From Avibacterium volantium_A (GTDB taxonomy: Bacteria > Pseudomonadota > Gammaproteobacteria > Enterobacterales > Pasteurellaceae), in assembly GCF_049366555.1 (NCBI RefSeq), contig NZ_JBMMGT010000002.1:51478-115477 (forward strand): 64,000 nucleotides of DNA. The letters are read 5' to 3'. A program made the position numbers and the translations under genes. Shown in pieces: positions 26,474-36,072 of this stretch (position 1 is its first letter; each line of letters starts with the position of its first letter). Under the pieces are notes generated by a model. That model was not told the DNA's origin and ran no database searches. It worked only from the letters and a program-made list of their open reading frames with translations.

Positions 26474-26521
26474 GCTTTTAAAATTGTGCTGATATATTTA
26501 TTTTTCCCAATTAAAAAATTA

Positions 26522-26561
26522 AAAGTGCGGTGAAAAATTTTAAAATTTTCTACCGCACTTT
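26522..26561 (-). terminator. Long uptake-sequence hairpin
   Basis: AAAGTGCGGT and ACCGCACTTT are joined through a self-complementary A/T core, making a nearly continuous stem between convergent xseA and fdhE. Confidence 0.75.
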
Positions 26562-26627
26562 ATAAAATGGAAATATTGTTTATTGGGATTGCTTGTTATG
26601 GCTTAATTGCAAGCTAACCGCTTATTT

Positions 26628-27536
26628 TTACCCTTCTTCACTTGGAAACATAAACGGATTTAAACCACTGCGCGCAAGGCCTTTTTCTTCCATTTCAATA
26701 TCAAGATAAATGCTTGCCAGATCGTCGGCAATGGCTTCTACATAAGGATCTTTTTCTTGATACATCATTTTCAGATAACTATGGCAATCGCCGCAGCTTT
26801 CTGCTTTCACTGGTGCGGATTCACTGTCGATTGACCAATAATCTAATTTCCCTGTGTGATTGCAGTTGGTGCATTTACTACGCACCACATTCCATTCACT
26901 TTCACAAAGAGAGCAATGTACATAACGTAAGCCTTGCTCTGAGCCAAAATGTACCACGCTCGCTGTCGGCGGCGCACTGCATACAGGGCAAAGATGAAGG
27001 TGTTCACCGCTTTCCATTTTGCTATTTTGCGGTAATTGTTGAGCAAGCTGAGTCCAATAAAGGGAAAGTGCCGCCCAAATAAATAAGGCTTTATCGCTGC
27101 TGACTTCAGAAAATTGTTGCGCAAGCAGTTTATCGGCAAATTGCTCAAGCTCGCTGTCAGAAGCTTTTTCTAAATTCTCAATGGTGGCTTGTACGCTTTC
27201 ATTGCCGTTATTTTTCATTTTATTGAGTAAGGCGCGCAGCAAATCTCGCCATTGAGGATCACGCTGCCATTTTGTGATGTCAAGGGGAACGCTGGTTTCC
27301 GTGCTGATTTCAATTTCTTGCGTAACAGGCTGTTCATTGAGTAGCGCGAGCTGGCAATCAACAATATTGGCGGCAAAGTTAAGGTAATCCGCCATTGGGT
27401 GATTTTGCGCTAAAGAACGTAGGCGTTCGGCACGGCGTTGGTAAAGATTTTTCGGGTTGGAAAATAAAAGAATAGGGTGATGAAAAGAGCTGGCAGCTTG
27501 TACAATTTCATCTTTTGGTAGAATTTTTATACTCAT
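26628..27536 (-). CDS. fdhE: Formate dehydrogenase accessory protein FdhE
   Basis: 302 residues. FdhE is needed for activity of the membrane formate dehydrogenases; it binds iron through rubredoxin-like sites. Four CxxC pairs are visible in the C-terminal half: CPVC, CSLC, CTNC and CGDC. The N-terminal LYQRRAERLRSLAQNHPM...YLNFAA is typical. It is the last gene downstream of fdnGHI, with an uptake-sequence hairpin in the gap, so its expression may be reduced relative to the enzyme genes. Confidence 0.95.
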   Translation of the reverse strand: MSIKILPKDEIVQAASSFHHPILLFSNPKNLYQRRAERLRSLAQNHPMADYLNFAANIVDCQLALLNEQPVTQEIEISTETSVPLDITKWQRDPQWRDLLRALLNKMKNNGNESVQATIENLEKASDSELEQFADKLLAQQFSEVSSDKALFIWAALSLYWTQLAQQLPQNSKMESGEHLHLCPVCSAPPTASVVHFGSEQGLRYVHCSLCESEWNVVRSKCTNCNHTGKLDYWSIDSESAPVKAESCGDCHSYLKMMYQEKDPYVEAIADDLASIYLDIEMEEKGLARSGLNPFMFPSEEG

Positions 27537-27564
27537 AATTTTTCATTAACGTTCGTCAATAAAG

Positions 27565-27612
27565 AAAGTGCGGTGTAAATTTGCAAAATTTTGCAAAAAA
27601 TCACCGCACTTT
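27565..27612. terminator. Uptake-sequence hairpin between fdnI and fdhE
   Basis: AAAGTGCGGTG and CACCGCACTTT enclose an A/T-rich inner inverted repeat. It probably attenuates readthrough from fdnI to fdhE. Confidence 0.6.
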
Positions 27613-27623
27613 GCCATTGTTAA

Positions 27624-28310
27624 TTATTTAGCGTGCTTTTCTTTCGCTTTTTCTGCGGCTTCTTTTTCAAGTTCAGGCAGAATGTCTTCACGGAACCAGC
27701 GTGGGTGATGTTTTTTCGCCCAGCGTACCGTTACCCAACCTTCAACCATTCCACGAATAGAACCTTTCACCCAGAATGCCATATACATATGTACCATAAT
27801 ACCAGTAAAGAGCATAAAGGCACTAGCTGAGTGCAGCAAAATGGCAATGCGGATAACAGGAATTGGGAAATTATGGGAGAAATATTGTCGCCACATAATA
27901 ATTCCTGTTGTTAGTAGGGTAACCATTGCAAGGATTAAGGTCCAGAATAGCATTTTTTGCCCTAAATTATATTTTCCGTTGTCTGAAACGGCATGTTCGT
28001 TGCCTTTTAAGACTTCTTTAATATTTTTTAGCCATATCCAGTCATTTTTTTCAGGAATGTTGTAAGGCCAGTAAATCAAGCAAAGGTTGATAAAGGCAAT
28101 AAACATTATTATCCCAGTGAATGGGTGGATAAAACGGGCAATTCTTGGGTTACCTAAGATTTCCGTTAGCCAAGCAAAATCAGGGAAGAAGAATGCAAGC
28201 CCTGATAAGCCTGTGGTGAAGAAACAGATTACCAGTAACCAGTGACTTAAACGCGCAGGCAATTTGTGGCGAACAACTCGTTGATCGTTGCTGATCTTAA
28301 CTTTACTCAT
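27624..28310 (-). CDS. fdnI: Formate dehydrogenase gamma subunit (cytochrome b)
   Basis: 228 residues with four membrane helices. It carries two b haems and passes electrons from formate oxidation to quinone. RHKLPARLSHWLLVICFFTTGLSG near the start, HPFTGIIMF, and LHSASAFMLFTGIMVHMYMAFWVKGSI supply the haem histidines and match FdnI/FdoI. The C-terminal tail is long and lysine/glutamate-rich. Its start overlaps the fdnH stop by eight bases. Confidence 0.94.
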   Translation of the reverse strand: MSKVKISNDQRVVRHKLPARLSHWLLVICFFTTGLSGLAFFFPDFAWLTEILGNPRIARFIHPFTGIIMFIAFINLCLIYWPYNIPEKNDWIWLKNIKEVLKGNEHAVSDNGKYNLGQKMLFWTLILAMVTLLTTGIIMWRQYFSHNFPIPVIRIAILLHSASAFMLFTGIMVHMYMAFWVKGSIRGMVEGWVTVRWAKKHHPRWFREDILPELEKEAAEKAKEKHAK

Positions 28311-29226
28311 TTTCGCCTCCTTTATGTGCTTGTTCGTCTTCTGGCACGACTTCTTCGTGTTCTTCTAGATCTTCCGTATTTGGCCCAACTGCAAGATAGT
28401 GCGCAATTTCAGAAAGCACTAAGCCTCCCATTGCCACCGCTGCAACTGGTTTCAATACGTCTTTCCATAATTTCACGGTAACGTCAATTTGTGGATCTTT
28501 CGGTAAGCCTGAGTAAAGCTCTGGCTTATCAGCGTGATGTAACACATACATAACGTGTGTGCCGCCCACGCCTTCTGGATCATAAAGCCCTGCATTTTCA
28601 TAACCACGGGATTTGAGATCCGCAATGCGAGTTTCCGCATAGTGTTTCATTTCTTCTTTTGTACCGAAATGAATAGCACCTGTTGGACAGGTTTTCACAC
28701 AAGCGGGTTCTTGACCCACGGTAACGCGATCAACACAAAGCGTACATTTGTACACTCGGTTATCTTCAGGGTTCATTCTTGGAATATTGAATGGACAACC
28801 TGCGATACAGTAACCACAACCGATACATTTGTCTGATTGGAAATCAACGATGCCGTTTGCATACTGAATAATCGCACCCGGTGATGGGCAAGATTTTAAA
28901 CAGCCCGGTTCACTACAGTGCATACAGCCATCTTTACGGATCAGCCATTCTAGACGGTCATTTTCTTCAACTTCATTGAATTTCATCACCGTCCAAGCTT
29001 TGGCATTGAGATCAATCGGGTTATCGTATGAGCCGATACATTTTTCCGGCTCGGCACGAATATCATTCCATTCTGAACAAGCCACTTGGCAGGCTTTACA
29101 GCCGATACAAGTGGTAACGTCAATCAGTTTTGCCACTTCAAGCTGATGATCTCGCGCTTGCGGTGGTGGTGTTAATCCCGATGTTGCAGAGGCTTTAATA
29201 ATATCTTGCGATTGAATAGTTCCCAT
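28303..29226 (-). CDS. fdnH: Formate dehydrogenase beta (iron-sulfur) subunit
   Basis: 307 residues from the ATG at 29224-29226, one base after the fdnG stop. Four [4Fe-4S] clusters are expected from CIGCKACQVACSEWN, CMHCSEPGCLKSCPSPGA, CIGCGYCIAGCPFNIPR and CTLC...CVKTCPTGAI. A single C-terminal helix (LKPVAAVAMGGLVLSEIAHYL) anchors it on the periplasmic side. It conducts electrons from the molybdenum subunit to cytochrome b. A slightly longer open frame exists upstream but lies inside fdnG. Confidence 0.95.
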   Translation of the reverse strand: MGTIQSQDIIKASATSGLTPPPQARDHQLEVAKLIDVTTCIGCKACQVACSEWNDIRAEPEKCIGSYDNPIDLNAKAWTVMKFNEVEENDRLEWLIRKDGCMHCSEPGCLKSCPSPGAIIQYANGIVDFQSDKCIGCGYCIAGCPFNIPRMNPEDNRVYKCTLCVDRVTVGQEPACVKTCPTGAIHFGTKEEMKHYAETRIADLKSRGYENAGLYDPEGVGGTHVMYVLHHADKPELYSGLPKDPQIDVTVKLWKDVLKPVAAVAMGGLVLSEIAHYLAVGPNTEDLEEHEEVVPEDEQAHKGGENE

Positions 29227-29227
29227 A

Positions 29228-32200
29228 TTATGCCCCCACTTTCTCAATATTTACCAACATACATTTTGATTCCGGTGTTTGTGTATTTGCATCACCTGCA
29301 CGAATGGTGAGGTTATTGGCAAAGAAACCTTGTTTACCAATACCTCCAAAGCCCCAGTGAATTGGGATACCTACGGTATGCACGGCTTTGCCATCGGCAG
29401 TGAGTGGGCGAATACGTTTAGTTACCACGGCTACGGCTTTAATATAACCACGTTTTGAGGTAACTTTGACATAATCGCCATTATTGATGCCTTTCTCTTT
29501 TGCAAGTGCTTCGCCAATTTCAACAAATTGTTCTGGCTGGGCAATCACATTGAGTAACACGTTTTTCGTCCAGAAGTGGAAATGTTCTGTTAGACGATAG
29601 GTTGTACCCACATAAGGGAATTCTTCCGAAGTACCAATGTCTGCTTTGTCGCTTTCCAAAATACGCGCCACAGGGTTGGATACGACATTTGGGTGCAGTG
29701 GGTTTGTGCCAATTGGTGTTTCAATTGGTTCGTAATGTTCTGGGAATGGGCCGTCAGCCATACGTTCACGCACAAATAAACCACTTACCCCTTCAGGTTG
29801 CATAATAAATGGTAGGGTAGGACTATTTGGTGGCGCAGTACCGAAGTCTGCCACGTCCACATAGTTCCAGTTTTTGCCATTCCATTTAATTAACTGGCGT
29901 TTTGGATTCCAAGGTTTACCAGATAAATCCGCACTTGCACGGTTGTAGATAATACGGCGGTTCATCGGCCACGCAAAGCCCCAACCTAGGGTGTTACCTA
30001 AGTTAGACGGATCAGCATTATCGCGATTCGCCATTTGGTTACCTTTTTGTGTCCATTGACCAGTATAAATCCAGCACGCACCTGAAGTGCTACCATCAGC
30101 ACGCATTTGTGCGAAGCTTGAAAGTAGCTCGCCTTTTTTCAAGATCACGTTGCCGTTGGCATCAAGGAGATCTTGTAAAGCATAGCCGTTCATTTCTTTC
30201 GCCACTTCTTCTGCTTTTGGCTCAAGTGGATTGTCATAGTTCCAGCTCATTGCTTCAAGGCTATCCAGTGATACGCCACCTTCTTTATGATAAAGCTCGA
30301 TTAATGCCGCTCTTAATTCAGAAAGAATTTCACCATCGCTTTTCGCTTCAAATGGGGCATCAACGGCTTTCCAGTGCCATTGTAACCAACGACCAGAGTT
30401 AGCGATTGAGCCGTGTTCTTCCACGAAACAAGTGGTTGGTAAGCGGAATACTTCGGTTTGAATTTCTTCTGTTTTCACATCATTAAATTCACCGTAGTTT
30501 TTCCAGAATTCCGAGGTATCCGTAATTAACGGATCCATAATCACCAAGTATTTCAAATTACTTAAGGCTTTGATGATTTTGCCTGAATTTGGATAAGAGG
30601 CAACAGGGTTCATTCCTTGGCAGAAATAACCATTTACGCGACCTTGATACATTTCATCAATGTAGCGCATTTGATCCATACCACCTTTCGGCAATTTCGG
30701 TAAATAATGGTAGCCGAATTCATTTTCAGCAGTGGCTTTTTCACCAAAGAAGGTTTTCAGCATACTTACCATAAATTTCGGCGTATTTTGCCAGTAGTTT
30801 ACCTGATCTTTCATCATTGTTTTTGGTGTAATACGGTTTAGGAAGTTTTCTAAACTGGTATCCGCTTCGGTTGGCAATGGAATATAGCCAGGCAACATAT
30901 GTGGGAATAAACCTAAATCCGTAATCCCTTGTACATTTGAGTGTCCACGCAACGCATTCACACCACCGCCAGAAACCCCGATATTACCGAGTAATAACTG
31001 GATCATCGCCATCGTACGAATATTTTGTGAACCCACAGTATGTTGAGTCCAACCTAATGCGTACATAAAGGTTGCAGCTTTATCAGGTGCAGAGGTTTTG
31101 GCAATTTCTTCACAGAATTGTAAGAAACTTTTTTGTGGCGTACCCGTGATACGTTCTACCATTTCAGGGGTATAACGAGAAACGTGATCTTTTAACAGAT
31201 TAATCACGCAACGAGGGTGTTGTAAGGTCAGATCACGAATAGGCTGACCTTCCGCATCAAATTGATAACGCCAAGTTGAACGATCATATCTGCGTGTTTC
31301 AGGATCATAACCTGAGAACAAGCCGTCTTCAAACTTGAAGTTCTCATCAACGAGGAATGCCGCATTCGTATAATGTCTAACGTATTCGTGTTGGATTTGA
31401 TCTTTTTCTAATAAATAACGAATAACGCCAGATAAAAAGGCAATATCTGTCCCAGAACGTAATGGCATATAAATATCTGCAACTGAAGCTGTACGGTTAA
31501 AGCGTGGATCAACCACCATTAACTTCGCACCATTTTGTTTTTTCGCTTCAATCGCCCAACGGAACCCAACAGGGTGAGCTTCCGCAGCGTTACCGCCCAT
31601 TACGATTACTAAATCAGAGTTTTTAATATCAACCCAGTGGTTGGTCATCGCACCGCGACCAAATGATGGAGCAAGACTTGCTACCGTTGGTCCGTGTCAG
31701 ATACTCGCTTGGTTGTCGGTATAAATCATACCGAGTGAGCGCACAAATTTTTGCGTTAAGATACCCGTTTCATTACTACAAGCCGAGCCTGCTAAGAAAC
31801 CTGATGTCATCCAACGATTAACAGGCGTGCCATTTTCATTGTTTAACACAAAGTTGGCATCGCGGTCTGCTTTCATATGTTTTGCGATACGCTCAATGGC
31901 TTCTTCCCAAGAAATACGTTTCCATTCTGTTGAACCTGGCTCACGCACTTCAGGATATTTCACACGGCGTGGGCTATTTACATAATCTAATGCCCCAGCC
32001 CCTTTCGGACAAAGCGCCCCACGGCTTACTGGATGATCGGGGTCCCCTTCAATGTGATAAAGTTTACCCACGCTATTTTTTGCGCCATCACCTAAGCTGT
32101 ATAACAACATACCACAGCCTACGGCACAATAGGTGCAGGTATTACGGGTTTCTTTACCGCGTAATAACTTGTATTCGCGAGGAGCTGCTAAAGCTGTTGC

Positions 32201-32284
32201 TGGAGCAAAGCCCAACATCGCCGCAGACGTCCCTGCCATACCACCTGCACAGATCTTAAAGAATTTTCTTCTTGTGACCTGCAT
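29228..32284 (-). CDS. fdnG: Formate dehydrogenase alpha subunit, selenocysteine-containing
   Basis: One gene of 1018 residues interrupted by an in-frame TGA at 31697-31699, which encodes selenocysteine at residue 196. The two open halves (31697-32284 and 29228-31648) join as ...NQASI-Sec-HGPTVASLAPSFGRGAMTN..., exactly the active-site context of FdnG/FdoG (Sec-H-G-P). A Tat signal (TRRKFFKICAGG) exports the folded enzyme to the periplasm. CTYCAVGC near residue 50 binds a [4Fe-4S] cluster; Sec and molybdopterin guanine dinucleotide bind molybdenum. It oxidises formate to CO2 and feeds the quinone pool. Length matches E. coli FdnG (about 1015). First gene of the operon. Confidence 0.96.
31655..31699 (-). 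promoter_or_regulatory. SECIS element of fdnG
   Basis: Just downstream of the UGA, the mRNA reads CACGGACCAACGGTAGCAAG then TCTTGCTCC, in which AGCAAG and CTTGCT form a short apical stem about 15-20 bases after the UGA, as in E. coli fdhF/fdnG. This recruits SelB with Sec-tRNA. Confidence 0.8.
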
Positions 32285-32556
32285 AGAGATACTCCTTAAC
32301 CAACAAAATTGTTGTGTTATTGTGTAGTAGTAGATTTGTTTTTTATATAGATATTCGTTTAGGTTAGCTGAATATTTCAGATTTTTATTTAGTAAAATAC
32401 AACGGCAAATAGCACATTTTCACAAATGAAATAATTCAGTTACAGTATAGTTTGTTGTCAAATTGTATTACAATTAACACAACGTAATACTGTGGCTAGG
32501 ATACGCCTTTTCACGCCTAAAATCTATAAGTAATCTTGATTAGAAAGGAAAAATTC
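32285..32556. promoter_or_regulatory. Divergent control region fdnG / fdhD
   Basis: A 272-base AT-rich region between two genes of the same pathway. Several inverted A/T motifs are present near 32430-32490, but I could not assign a clear FNR or NarL/NarP site by eye. Confidence 0.4.
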
Positions 32557-33396
32557 TTGAGTTGGATCACAAAATCAACAGTTAATTTTTTCAAAAAATT
32601 AACAAATAATAAACATTCTCAACACACATCACTTTGGCAAGAAAAAGAAGAAACCTTAGCGGTAGAAACCCCTGTTGCCTTAGTGTATAACGGCATTAGC
32701 CACACCGTAATGATGTGTTCCCCACAAGACTTAGAAGATTTTGCCCTTGGCTTTTCTTTAACCGAAGGCATTATCGAAAAGCCAGCGGACATTTATGGCA
32801 TTGACGTAGAAGAAACCTGCAATGGAATAGAAGTACAGATAGAAATTGCCACACGCTGTTTTGTCGCGCTCAAAGAACGTCGCCGAACTCTAGCAGGAAG
32901 AACAGGCTGCGGCATTTGCGGCACAGAACAGCTTGATCAAATCCACAAAAACTTGCCTATTTTGCACCGCACTTATGTTTTGGATATTTCTCTGCTTGAC
33001 GATTGCCTGAAAAAATTACATTCAGCTCAACAGCTTGGACAACAAACTGGCTCAACCCACGCCGCTGCATTTTTCGATTTGCACGGCAATTTGCTCGCCA
33101 TTCGCGAAGATGTGGGTCGCCACGTCGCCCTGGATAAACTCTTAGGCTGGCACGCCACACAACCGAAACAACAAGGCTTTGTGCTAATTTCTAGCCGAGC
33201 GAGCTATGAAATGGTACAGAAAGTCATAAGCGCTGGCATTGAATGTCTAGTCGCCATCTCCGCTGCTACCGCCCTTGCCGTACAACAGGCCAAACAAAGC
33301 CAACTTACCTTAATTGGCTTCGCCAGAGAGGGCAGAGCAACAGTTTACACAGGAAAAGAGCGGTTGGATTTTTTGGAGAATTTATCTCATCGCTAA
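32557..33396 (+). CDS. fdhD: FdhD, sulfurtransferase for formate dehydrogenase
   Basis: About 279 residues. FdhD transfers sulfur from IscS to the molybdenum cofactor of formate dehydrogenase, which is essential for activity. GRTGCGICGTEQ holds the two functional cysteines (C-x-x-C); DLEDFALGFSLTEGII and AIREDVGRHVALDKLLG, FVLISSRASYEMVQK are family blocks. I choose the TTG at 32557 because AAAGGA lies at proper distance; another in-frame TTG exists at 32536. Divergent from its client fdnG. Confidence 0.93.
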   Translation: MSWITKSTVNFFKKLTNNKHSQHTSLWQEKEETLAVETPVALVYNGISHTVMMCSPQDLEDFALGFSLTEGIIEKPADIYGIDVEETCNGIEVQIEIATRCFVALKERRRTLAGRTGCGICGTEQLDQIHKNLPILHRTYVLDISLLDDCLKKLHSAQQLGQQTGSTHAAAFFDLHGNLLAIREDVGRHVALDKLLGWHATQPKQQGFVLISSRASYEMVQKVISAGIECLVAISAATALAVQQAKQSQLTLIGFAREGRATVYTGKERLDFLENLSHR

Positions 33397-33400
33397 ATGC

Positions 33401-33431
33401 TTGACCCTAACCCTATGTTAAGGTTTATGCT
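33401..33431 (+). promoter_or_regulatory. CueR-type copper-responsive promoter
   Basis: TTGACC (33401-33406) and TATGCT (33426-33431) are separated by 19 bases, the over-long spacer characteristic of MerR-family promoters. The spacer contains an imperfect dyad (ACCCTAAC and GTTAAGGT) like E. coli CueR sites at copA. Cu(I)-CueR should twist the DNA to activate. The cueR gene is not in the window. Confidence 0.82.
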
Positions 33432-33461
33432 ATGCAAAATTTTTACTAGAAGGAGAAAAAG

Positions 33462-33674
33462 ATGAAAACTACTGTGTTAGCGTTAAGCGATTTATCTTGC
33501 CAACATTGCGTAAAATCCGTACAGAAAACCTTAGATGGCATTTCTGGCGTGCAAAGTGCCGAAGTGAGTTTAGATAAAGCCGTTGTAGTGGGCGATGTTG
33601 ATCCGCAAGTGTTGATTAATGCTATTGTTGAAGCTGGTTATCAAGCACGCCTTGCGGATAACTCGGCAAAGTAA
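33462..33674 (+). CDS. copZ: Copper chaperone, CopZ-like heavy-metal-associated domain
   Basis: 70 residues forming one ferredoxin-like HMA domain with the Cu(I)-binding LSCQHCVKSVQKTL. AGAAGGAGAAAAAG precedes the ATG and the CueR-type promoter lies just upstream, so copper induces it. It lines up with the first 70 residues of E. coli CopA (which ends this segment with a -1 frameshift to yield the chaperone CopA(Z)). Here the stop TAA follows AAAG directly, and the ATPase continues in the -1 frame. Confidence 0.9.
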   Translation: MKTTVLALSDLSCQHCVKSVQKTLDGISGVQSAEVSLDKAVVVGDVDPQVLINAIVEAGYQARLADNSAK

Positions 33675-33748
33675 GTTCACTACCCGAATCTTCCACAGAA
33701 ACCTTAAAACCTGATCCTGTGGTAGTTGGACAACATCAGGATCAGGTT
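33662..33748 (+). promoter_or_regulatory. Possible -1 recoding site and hairpin joining copZ to copA
   Basis: The chaperone frame and the -1 (ATPase) frame are both open only between 33662 and 33674. There the sequence is GGCAAAGTAA: A-site AAG could re-pair as AAA before the stop. Downstream are a 4+6 base-pair composite stem (ACTA...CCACAG with CTGTGG...TAGT, 33679-33726) and a competing perfect 12-base inverted repeat, AACCTGATCCTG (33708-33719) with CAGGATCAGGTT (33737-33748). The latter would bury the only candidate ATPase start (GTG 33719). No Shine-Dalgarno precedes that GTG. Confidence 0.45.
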
Positions 33749-35953
33749 ACCCTTTTACTTGATGGCTTAAGTTGTGCCGCTTGCGTAATGAAAGTGCAAA
33801 AAGCTTTGCAAGCCGTGCCACAGGTTGCCCAAGTGCAAGTGAATTTAGCGGAACAAACAGCCTTAGTGAGTGGCAATGCCACGCCGCAATCTCTTGTTGC
33901 GGCCGTGCAGCAAGCAGGCTATGGTGCAGAAGTGGTGAATGATGAAGTGCTGCGAGCGGAAAAGCAGCAAAGCAAAAGCGCGCACGAAGTAAAACAGCGT
34001 AAATGGCAAGGCATTGTTGCCCTTGGTTTAGGGGCGACATTAATGCTTTGGGGCTTGCTTGGTGGCACAATGAGCGCAAATCAAAACAATCGCGTTTATG
34101 GGATCGCTGTGGGTGTGCTGACCTTGTTGGTGATGATTGTGACAGGCAAACATTTTTATCAAAAGGCGTGGCAGAATTTGCTCAATCGAACCGCTACAAT
34201 GGATACCCTTGTGGCGTTAGGCACTGGCACAGCTTGGCTTTATTCAATGTTTGTTTGCATTAATCCTGAGTTTTTCCCTGAAAATGCCCGTCATTTATAT
34301 TTTGAAGCAGCAGCGATGATCATTGGTTTCATCAATTTAGGCAAAATGTTTGAAGCTAAGGCGAAACAACATTCTTCACAGGCGTTGGCGCGCTTGCTTG
34401 ATCTTACCCCGAAAACGGTGCATCTAGTTACGCCACAAGGCACGCAAGACATTCCCCTTGCGAAAGTGCAAGCAGGAATGCAGCTGCGCTTGCAAACAGG
34501 CGAACGTGTGGCGGTGGACGGCACAATTACAGAAGGGCAAGGTTGGTTTGATGAAAGTATGCTAACAGGCGAGCCTGTTCCCGTGCAAAAGCAAGCTGGG
34601 GATAAAATCAGTGCTGGAACGCTTATTTCAGATGGCACAGTGATTTATCGTGCAGAACAAATTGGTGAGCAAACCACCTTGGCTAATATCATCAAATTAG
34701 TGCGTCAAGCGCAGAGTAGCAAGCCAAAAATGGGACAACTGGCAGACAAAATTGCAGCGGTTTTTGTCCCTGTGGTGATTACCATTGCTTTAGTCGCCGC
34801 CTTGGTTTGGTATATTTTGGGGCCTGCGCCACAATTTTCTTATAGTTTGGTTATTTTTACTACCGTTCTCATTATTGCCTGCCCTTGTGCCTTAGGGCTA
34901 GCGACACCAATGTCGATCATTTCAGGTATTGGGCGTGCCGCGGAATTAGGCATTTTAGTGCGCGATGCCGATGCCTTACAAAAAGCCGCCAGTGCCGATA
35001 CCATTGTTTTTGACAAAACAGGGACGCTGACAAAAGGTTCACCAAAAATCACCGCACTTTATTGTTTTAATGATTATTCAGAAACGCAAGTTAGCCAGCT
35101 TGCAGCAAGCCTCGAACAGGGTTCAAACCACCCTTTAGCCAAAGGCATAGTGCAGTTTAATCAAGAAAAGCAAGGTGAACTCAAACCACTTAACGCCTTT
35201 GCGACTTTGCAAGGTTTAGGAGTGAGTGGGGAAGTGGAAGGGCTTGAATTATTGCTCGGTAACCAAGCCTTAATGGCGCAACAAGGTGTGGATATTCAGA
35301 CTGCAATGGCGATCTTTCAGCAACAAACAGAACGTGGCGCAACGGTGGTCTTTTTCGCGATCAATCGTCAATTAGCTGGGCTATTTGTGCTAAGTGATCC
35401 TTTGCGTGAAGATTCAGCGAATGCCTTACAACGTCTGCACGAGCGGGGCTATCATTTGGTGATGCTCACTGGCGATCAAGAAAAAACGGCTCGCGCATTG
35501 GCACAAGGCATAGCGATTGACAACGTGATCGCAGGTGTGTTGCCTGCTGAAAAAGCAAATATCATCAAGGCATTACAGCAAGAAGGCCGCAACGTAGTGA
35601 TGGTGGGGGACGGCATTAATGATGCACCAGCCCTTGCTCAAGCAGACGTGAGTATCGCAATGGGTAACGGTTCAGATATTGCCATAGAAACCGCCGAATT
35701 AACCTTAATGCGCCACAATATTTCTGCCGTGGCTGATGCGCTTTGCCTTTCCAAAGGCATCTTACGCAATATGAAGCAAAATCTGTTCGGCGCATTTATT
35801 TACAATATTTTAGGCATACCTATTGCCGCTGGGTTGTTGTATCCCTTGTTTGGCATTTTGCTTAACCCAATGATTGGCGGGCTAGCAATGGCGTTGTCTT
35901 CCATCACCGTGGTGAGCAATGCCAATCGTTTGTTAAAATTTAAAGTGAAATAA
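33719..35953 (+). CDS. copA: Cu(I)-exporting P1B-type ATPase
   Basis: 744 residues if read from GTG 33719; the frame is open back to 33662. One HMA domain (GLSCAACVMKVQKAL), then eight membrane helices. LTGEPVP is the actuator loop, ACPCALGLATP the copper-transporting CPC motif, FDKTGTLTKG the phosphorylated aspartate, SNHPLA the HP motif, and MVGDGINDAPALAQAD the hinge. SSITVVSNANRLL near the C-terminus completes the metal site. It pumps Cu(I) to the periplasm. No ribosome site supports the GTG, so the true product may be a CopZ-CopA fusion with two HMA domains made by -1 frameshifting, as large as E. coli CopA. Confidence 0.93.
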   Translation: MVVGQHQDQVTLLLDGLSCAACVMKVQKALQAVPQVAQVQVNLAEQTALVSGNATPQSLVAAVQQAGYGAEVVNDEVLRAEKQQSKSAHEVKQRKWQGIVALGLGATLMLWGLLGGTMSANQNNRVYGIAVGVLTLLVMIVTGKHFYQKAWQNLLNRTATMDTLVALGTGTAWLYSMFVCINPEFFPENARHLYFEAAAMIIGFINLGKMFEAKAKQHSSQALARLLDLTPKTVHLVTPQGTQDIPLAKVQAGMQLRLQTGERVAVDGTITEGQGWFDESMLTGEPVPVQKQAGDKISAGTLISDGTVIYRAEQIGEQTTLANIIKLVRQAQSSKPKMGQLADKIAAVFVPVVITIALVAALVWYILGPAPQFSYSLVIFTTVLIIACPCALGLATPMSIISGIGRAAELGILVRDADALQKAASADTIVFDKTGTLTKGSPKITALYCFNDYSETQVSQLAASLEQGSNHPLAKGIVQFNQEKQGELKPLNAFATLQGLGVSGEVEGLELLLGNQALMAQQGVDIQTAMAIFQQQTERGATVVFFAINRQLAGLFVLSDPLREDSANALQRLHERGYHLVMLTGDQEKTARALAQGIAIDNVIAGVLPAEKANIIKALQQEGRNVVMVGDGINDAPALAQADVSIAMGNGSDIAIETAELTLMRHNISAVADALCLSKGILRNMKQNLFGAFIYNILGIPIAAGLLYPLFGILLNPMIGGLAMALSSITVVSNANRLLKFKVK

Positions 35954-35956
35954 TTG

Positions 35957-35984
35957 ATAAGGCTCATAACGAGCCTTATTTTTT
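35957..35984 (+). terminator. Terminator after copA
   Basis: ATAAGGCTC (35957-35965) pairs with GAGCCTTAT (35971-35979), followed by T-run. Confidence 0.9.
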
Positions 35985-36072
35985 ATGAATTAGGCAAATA
36001 AAAAGAGTATAATTCTCACATCTGACGCACAGTAAAAGTGCGGTGCTTTTTTTGAGAATTTTCGAGGCAATG

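Larger units (their letters stand above)
26270..26627. other. Gene-poor gap between xseA and fdhE
   Basis: Very AT-rich. It holds two hairpin terminators (listed separately). An open frame of 77 codons from 26229 begins inside xseA and has no family resemblance; it is not called. Confidence 0.5.
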
